From Turbatrix aceti (lineage: Eukaryota; Nematoda; Chromadorea; Rhabditida; Panagrolaimidae): a DNA stretch of 64,000 bases. The stretch is from positions 744,001-808,000 of the forward strand of contig OZ017768.1 in the NCBI GenBank assembly GCA_963969345.1, written 5' to 3'. Positions within the stretch are counted from its first letter, which is position 1. Each line of letters begins with the position of its first letter. Positions 59,345 to 64,000 of this stretch are shown piece after piece. A program made the position numbers and the translations under genes. The notes under the pieces are model-generated. The model worked only from the letters and a program-made list of their open reading frames with translations, was not told where the DNA came from and did not search any database.

Positions 59345-59640
59345 ATTGAAAAATGTTAGTAGCCTTTATGTTTGGGTTTTTAAAAAGACATTTTTCGGCG
59401 TTTTGTTTCTGCAGCAATGTGACAAAGATAATAAAATATGTTTTTGCCGTCAATGATTGTAATTTACTTTTAAATGTCTATATAATAAATTTTATAATAA
59501 ATCAACGACAAAAGTACGCAGCAAAAAAAACAAACGGAAATACAAAATTGTTTGAAAACAAAAGTACAAACTAATGATGCCCAAAAAATTTTGGTTTTGT
59601 TAAATTTTGATTTTGTTTTAGGCATAACATTTAACGCACA

Positions 59641-59745
59641 TTTATTTCACCATTACTCAGTGGTTAGTTATCATTAGACCAGATGTTAGGAGGCACAAAT
59701 GACGTCCACGTAGGCGTAAATGTCTCGATTCGTTTTGGTCGCGTA
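59641..59745 (-). mobile_element. 5'-truncated LINE fragment
   Basis: About 105 bp of the LINE 3' end, with the plus strand starting tttatttcaccattactcag and running through gatgttaggaggcacaaatg to gattcgttttggtcgcg. It has only one full TAAA tail unit. No clear target-site duplication. Confidence 0.85.
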
Positions 59746-59844
59746 TATATTTACTTGCGTGTAACCACAGTATGTATTCCCGATTTGTATAAAAAATATT
59801 TGTAATCAAATGTGAAGGCGCTTATATATTTACCCATTTTTTCA

Positions 59845-60873
59845 TCACGGGGCAGTGATAGAAATCTAAAAACAAATGATTAAGAAAAATCGTAATTCGG
59901 TACCATGTTACCTTTGGAATGACTCGATTTGTCACTGGTTTGGGAAAACACACAGTCAGCGACATGAAAAGTTGTTTCCTCCACGATTTGCAGATAAAGA
60001 ACGGAATTATGAGTGTGGAAATGGAAAGTTCCCGTATTATATCACTCGTTAGGCCAAAAATAATGCTTAACTCAAACAATTCTATGTAATTCATAATAAA
60101 ATAATTTGCCATAACGATGAGTAGCGTATGAATAGCATAACAAAATACAAAACATGTAGTCTGAATAAGAAGCGTGTTTTCGGCTCTCCGCTGTTGAAGG
60201 GGAATGCTCACTCCAATGGCGTACTTTTCCCGAAATCGACTGGCTAGACCCGCTGCCAAACACAAAATGGTTGATATCACAGTGGTAAACACGTCCGAAA
60301 TGATAGCTGACTTGCTTTCTCCGTAGTCAGCATCAAAGTAAACTGCTACGTCGCATGATTTTGACAAGGAAGCACACAGTGCTCCGGAATAAATTAAGAC
60401 AAGCGGATAAACAAACATAAGGATGACGTAAACCATTGTCAGGTTTCTGCTCCATAAAGTTTCCATAAATCGCCACAGTAACACCGCTGAAATTTTTTTT
60501 TAATGTTACAATATTTTTAAAGAAAACATTTGCAGATACCTGAAAACCTGTTGAAAGCCATAAACATAAACCAAATGCCAACAAAGTAGTCAAAATGCAT
60601 CCGTAAGCTAATGCTAATATGAACAATAAATCTTTCATCTTCCTTACATAATGTTATAGTGTATATAACCACGAATACGACGTAGTAAACACAGCCTGAG
60701 ATAAAAACACAGAAGTAAGACGATTTCATACTGCTTTTTGTAGCAAAAATATTAACCATCATGAAGCACAGGGAGATAAAAATGGTAACTGCGTTAAAGA
60801 TTTTGATGCCAAGAGAAGCATAACACATGGACTCTGATACAGATTCTAAATCCATCTGTTCTGGAGGTAGCAT
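59845..60873 (-). CDS. Nematode seven-transmembrane receptor, paralog 3
   Basis: Exons 60873-60540, 60486-59912 and 59865-59845 join in frame to 309 residues. The start follows a tttttttcag acceptor (60884-60883), a likely SL trans-splice site; a second in-frame ATG (MDLESVSES) aligns better with the paralogs. Shared landmarks are FMAFNRFS before intron 1, AVLLWRFMETLWSRN, GLASRFREKYAIGV, QQRRAENTLLIQTTCFVFCYAI and RELSISTLIIPFFICKSWR. The last exon encodes only ISITAP. Seven hydrophobic segments. It is in the opposite orientation to paralogs 1 and 2. Confidence 0.85.
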
Positions 60874-60900
60874 AAGGTGGACTGAAAAAAATGTTGACAA

Positions 60901-61850
60901 GAATTTACTTTTTTTTCATCATTGTCAAACAAAAAAATAAAAAAGACATAAACTATTTGCTTCTTTTGACATGATTCATTAATTAATCAAAACGTTGGCG
61001 GCGCGAAATAAACTTAGATTTCACGCAACAGTGTTTCAAAGCAAATTTGTTAGAATTTTTTTGTTAGAAAAAGAAATGGGTTCAAGCTACGCTGACATTT
61101 TTGTGTCGGTTTTTTGATGTCATACAAATGAAAGTTACGATCATAATATACCCTAATTTTTGTATAAAATATCATAATATACAAATATAATACGAAAAAG
61201 CTTTTGTGTGCACACTAAATATAATACAAAACAAACTGGGTAGGACTTGAATGACTTTTCTATAAAAGAAAAACAATAAAAATTGTTGCAAAATTTAATA
61301 AAAAAAACCTTTGCACAAAAAACATGGAATTGAAAAATTAAGACTTGATGTTTTGAAAAGTTGCTAAAACGAATGCCTAACCTGTAAATTTTCATAACTT
61401 TTTCGATTTTAGGGGTAAATAAAATGGTATTGGAGACAAAAACATATTCCGAATAGCATCTTTCTGTAACGAAAAAAAAATTACATAATTCACAACGCAG
61501 ACGCACAAAAACATCCTTTTTATGACGTTCAATGCCTCACGTATAGTACACTCAATACTTAAAAAAAATGTGTTTTTTATTGGGTTGCAGTTATCAAATG
61601 TTAGTATAATAGTCTATTAAAAACTATACAAATTGAAGCATGAATGTCTTTGAAAGAGCATAATGTCTAATGTTTTTTTTGCCAACAAACAGGTTGATGT
61701 TTATGACTGACATTGAAGACGTACAAGAGTTGACTTTACGTGCCGAGCATTTGTCTCATAAAACAGTCCTTTGAACTTTTGGGTTCCAATCCATCATTCA
61801 GCCTTAGTTTAAAGTTTATTATGATGTAAAAATCTCGGTTGACTGCATTA
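60901..61850. other. Intergenic between receptors 3 and 4
   Basis: Very AT-rich; includes the upstream region of receptor 3. No gene recognised. Confidence 0.4.
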
Positions 61851-63231
61851 TTACGGAAGTTCGGTAATGGAGTTCTGAAAACACAAATGATAAAAATTAG
61901 TAAATCATGAGAATTATTTACCTGTTGAGCGCCTTGAATTGTTGCAAATTGAGGAGAAAGCGTCACTGACCTCAGAGATACAAAGAGTTGTTGTCTCCAT
62001 GACTTGCAGATAATGAATGGCATTATGAGAGTAGACACGGAGATTTCCCGTACTACATTACTTAATGATCCAAAAAAAAAGCACAAATCATCCAATTCAG
62101 TATAATTGATAATTATACAATTTGCCATAACGATGAGTATTGTGTGAATTGCGTAACACAACACAAAACAGGAAGTCTGGATGAGGAGTGTATTTTCTGC
62201 CCTTCGTAGTTGAGGAAAGAAGTTGGGTCCTCTGGTGCACATCTGCCGAAATCGACTGGTCAGACCTGCTAATAAACAGAAGACCGATGCCAGCGTTGTG
62301 GTCAACGCGTTGGAAATAACGGCTGACTTCTGCTCAAATACGTCAGCATCAAAGTGTACGACTTGATCGCATGAATGAGACATGTATGCACATATGGCTC
62401 CTCCGTAGATTAAGACAAGGGGATAAATAAACATGAAGATTATGTAAGTTGTGGTCGATTTCCTGCTCCATAGAATGTTTAAATGATGCCGCAGTTTTAC
62501 TGCTAAATTTCGGTTATGTGAAAATCAAAGAATTAAACGGACGCGCCTGTTTTCAAGGTGGGTTCAGTTTTTTAAACGCATGCATTTTATATTAAAATTT
62601 TATTTACTTACAAAACGCATGGAAGAAAGTATTTCTTCTTTTTTGTTTTTGAACAATATCAGATGACTTTTTCTTGCATTTTTTGAAAACTTGCACGGTT
62701 TTTTCTTCGATTTTATTCATAAAAAATGCAAAAAATTATTTACTAATATTGTTTGTTAACCAACCCGGGCTCGTGCTTACACAAAGAAGTTTCTAAAAAA
62801 TCCACAAAGTTTTAAGGCTACTTACATATCTGCACAATTTTGTAACAAGCAAATTTGGAATCCGTTGCAACAACTTTTTTATACTATTTTTTTATACTAT
62901 TATAACAATAATCACACGCACCTGAAAACCTGTTGAACGCCATGAACATAAACCAAATGCCAAGAAAGTAGTCAAAGTGCATCTGCATACTGACACCAAT
63001 TCTATACACAATTGACTTTTCATCTGTCCAAATAGCCATAGTGTAGAATGCAACGAAGACGATGTAGTAAATGCATCCTGAGATAAATACCGCAAAATAA
63101 GATGTTTTCATTGTGCTTCTTGGGGCCAAAATATTTTTTAACATGAACCATAAAGCAATGAACATTACAACAGCGTTAAACACTTTTATGCCAGCGGATG
63201 CACAGAAAAAGAAGTAAGATACCACTTTCAT
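61851..63231 (-). CDS. Nematode seven-transmembrane receptor, paralog 4
   Basis: Exons 63231-62922, 62502-61922 and 61874-61851 join in frame to 304 residues. The ATG chosen (MKVVSYFFFCASAGIK) lies just after a cttttcag acceptor (63238-63237); an upstream ATG at 63258 would be removed by trans-splicing there. Landmarks are MAFNRFS, then AVKLRHHLNILWSRK, GLTSRFRQM, RRAENTLLIQTSCFVLCYAI and REISVSTLIMPFIICKSWR. Intron 1 (about 420 nt) is longer than in the paralogs. The last exon encodes only NSITELP, close to ISITAP of paralog 3, which supports the tiny-exon model. Seven hydrophobic segments. Confidence 0.85.
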
Positions 63232-63258
63232 TACAACTGAAAAGTTAAGGTTTATCAT

Positions 63259-64000
63259 TTGAAAAAAGTGACACTACTTATGCGCAATACTGCATTGAAA
63301 AGAAGTAATGCAACGTATGCCATGATAGTGTAGGAAGAAGACCAACGCGGTAAATATCACGGCACTGCTTACCAGGAAGTTAGGTACATAGCGCACACAA
63401 TCACACTAAGGACCGAATTATAACTCTAAATGCAGAGATAATCTGAACGCGGTGAACGGTATTTATTTGTCAAAACAAATGACGCCAAAGATGATCCGTT
63501 TAACATGACCCACTCTTTCTTTCCACCACCAGTTGTAGACCTCTGGACTACTAAAAGAAAAACCACCTACCATCTGGGTAATCATAACACGTTGTTTATT
63601 TTTTAGGCGGACGTTAATCGTCATTAGTGTCATTAATTCGTCCAAGCGAACATAAATTATACTAAATATTTACACGCAGACAAAAATATGGTTTAGCCCT
63701 GAAGATCCTTATTATTATGTGTGAATTCAAAGGAACAAATAATATAAAAAACTTTTATAGTCAAAATGTTTTATAATAGTTGCAATTTGCAATATCTCAA
63801 TTATATGAAAATTAACAACGTGAAACAATTAGAATTTGTTTCACACATTTCAGAATGCAAATGTCGTGAACGTATGAGTCACTTTTCCGAGTTTTTTCTC
63901 GTTTTGAAAATCATACGGTATAAACAGTTTTGCACAATTAAAAAAACAACGAACGAAACATAGTTTATTATTTTTTATTATGTACACAAAGTATGTAAAT
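63259..64000. other. Right end of window, no gene seen
   Basis: AT-rich sequence upstream of receptor 4. Short frames only, with no splice-linked continuation or family similarity. Confidence 0.4.

Overview
The window is nuclear DNA of a nematode, most likely from the class Chromadorea. The strongest evidence is seven tandem copies of an SL1 spliced-leader RNA gene whose 22-nt leader, splice donor and Sm site match the canonical nematode SL1. Short introns (many 41-60 nt) ending in tttcag, candidate trans-splice acceptors just upstream of start codons, and a cluster of nematode-type seven-transmembrane receptors agree with this. I cannot name the species. There are two 200-N assembly gaps, at 10223-10422 and 50325-50524.

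Layout. 1-10222: tandem array of a 1508/1509-bp unit, each carrying one SL1 RNA gene on the minus strand. 10.9-19 kb: a compact housekeeping region with a U1A/U2B''-type spliceosomal protein, a convergent membrane protein of unknown function, a cytochrome b5 reductase, and a seven-exon gene joining a casein-kinase-1-like pseudokinase to an ELM2-like segment and a CxxC-CxxC zinc finger. 19.7-23.7 kb: a short DZIP1/Iguana-like zinc-finger gene on the minus strand. 21-31 kb is rich in mobile elements: LINE fragments with target-site duplications, a large foldback element, and a young, internally deleted LTR retrotransposon. 31.7-35.2 kb: a PRDM14-like zinc-finger gene and an inverted pseudogene copy of its first exon. 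38.6-40.2 kb: a cathepsin-B-like protease with a membrane anchor. 40.8-63.3 kb: a receptor-rich region with four related three- or two-exon chemoreceptor genes (two plus, two minus) and two near-identical copies of a truncated receptor in a segmental duplication. Between them lie a manganese-type CDF transporter, two paralogous GNAT acetyltransferases and an aromatic amino-acid decarboxylase apparently joined to an N-terminal secreted or membrane domain. Two TTAA-flanked long-hairpin MITEs and one other foldback repeat sit among them.

How it fits together. The SL1 genes supply the leader that would be trans-spliced at the acceptors noted just upstream of several starts (for example the receptors and the CDF gene). 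The decarboxylase and the receptors suggest sensory or neuromodulatory roles, but nothing in the sequence shows that neighbouring genes form an operon or pathway. Exon models were made by hand from splice consensus, reading-frame continuity and family similarity, and have not been checked against transcripts.
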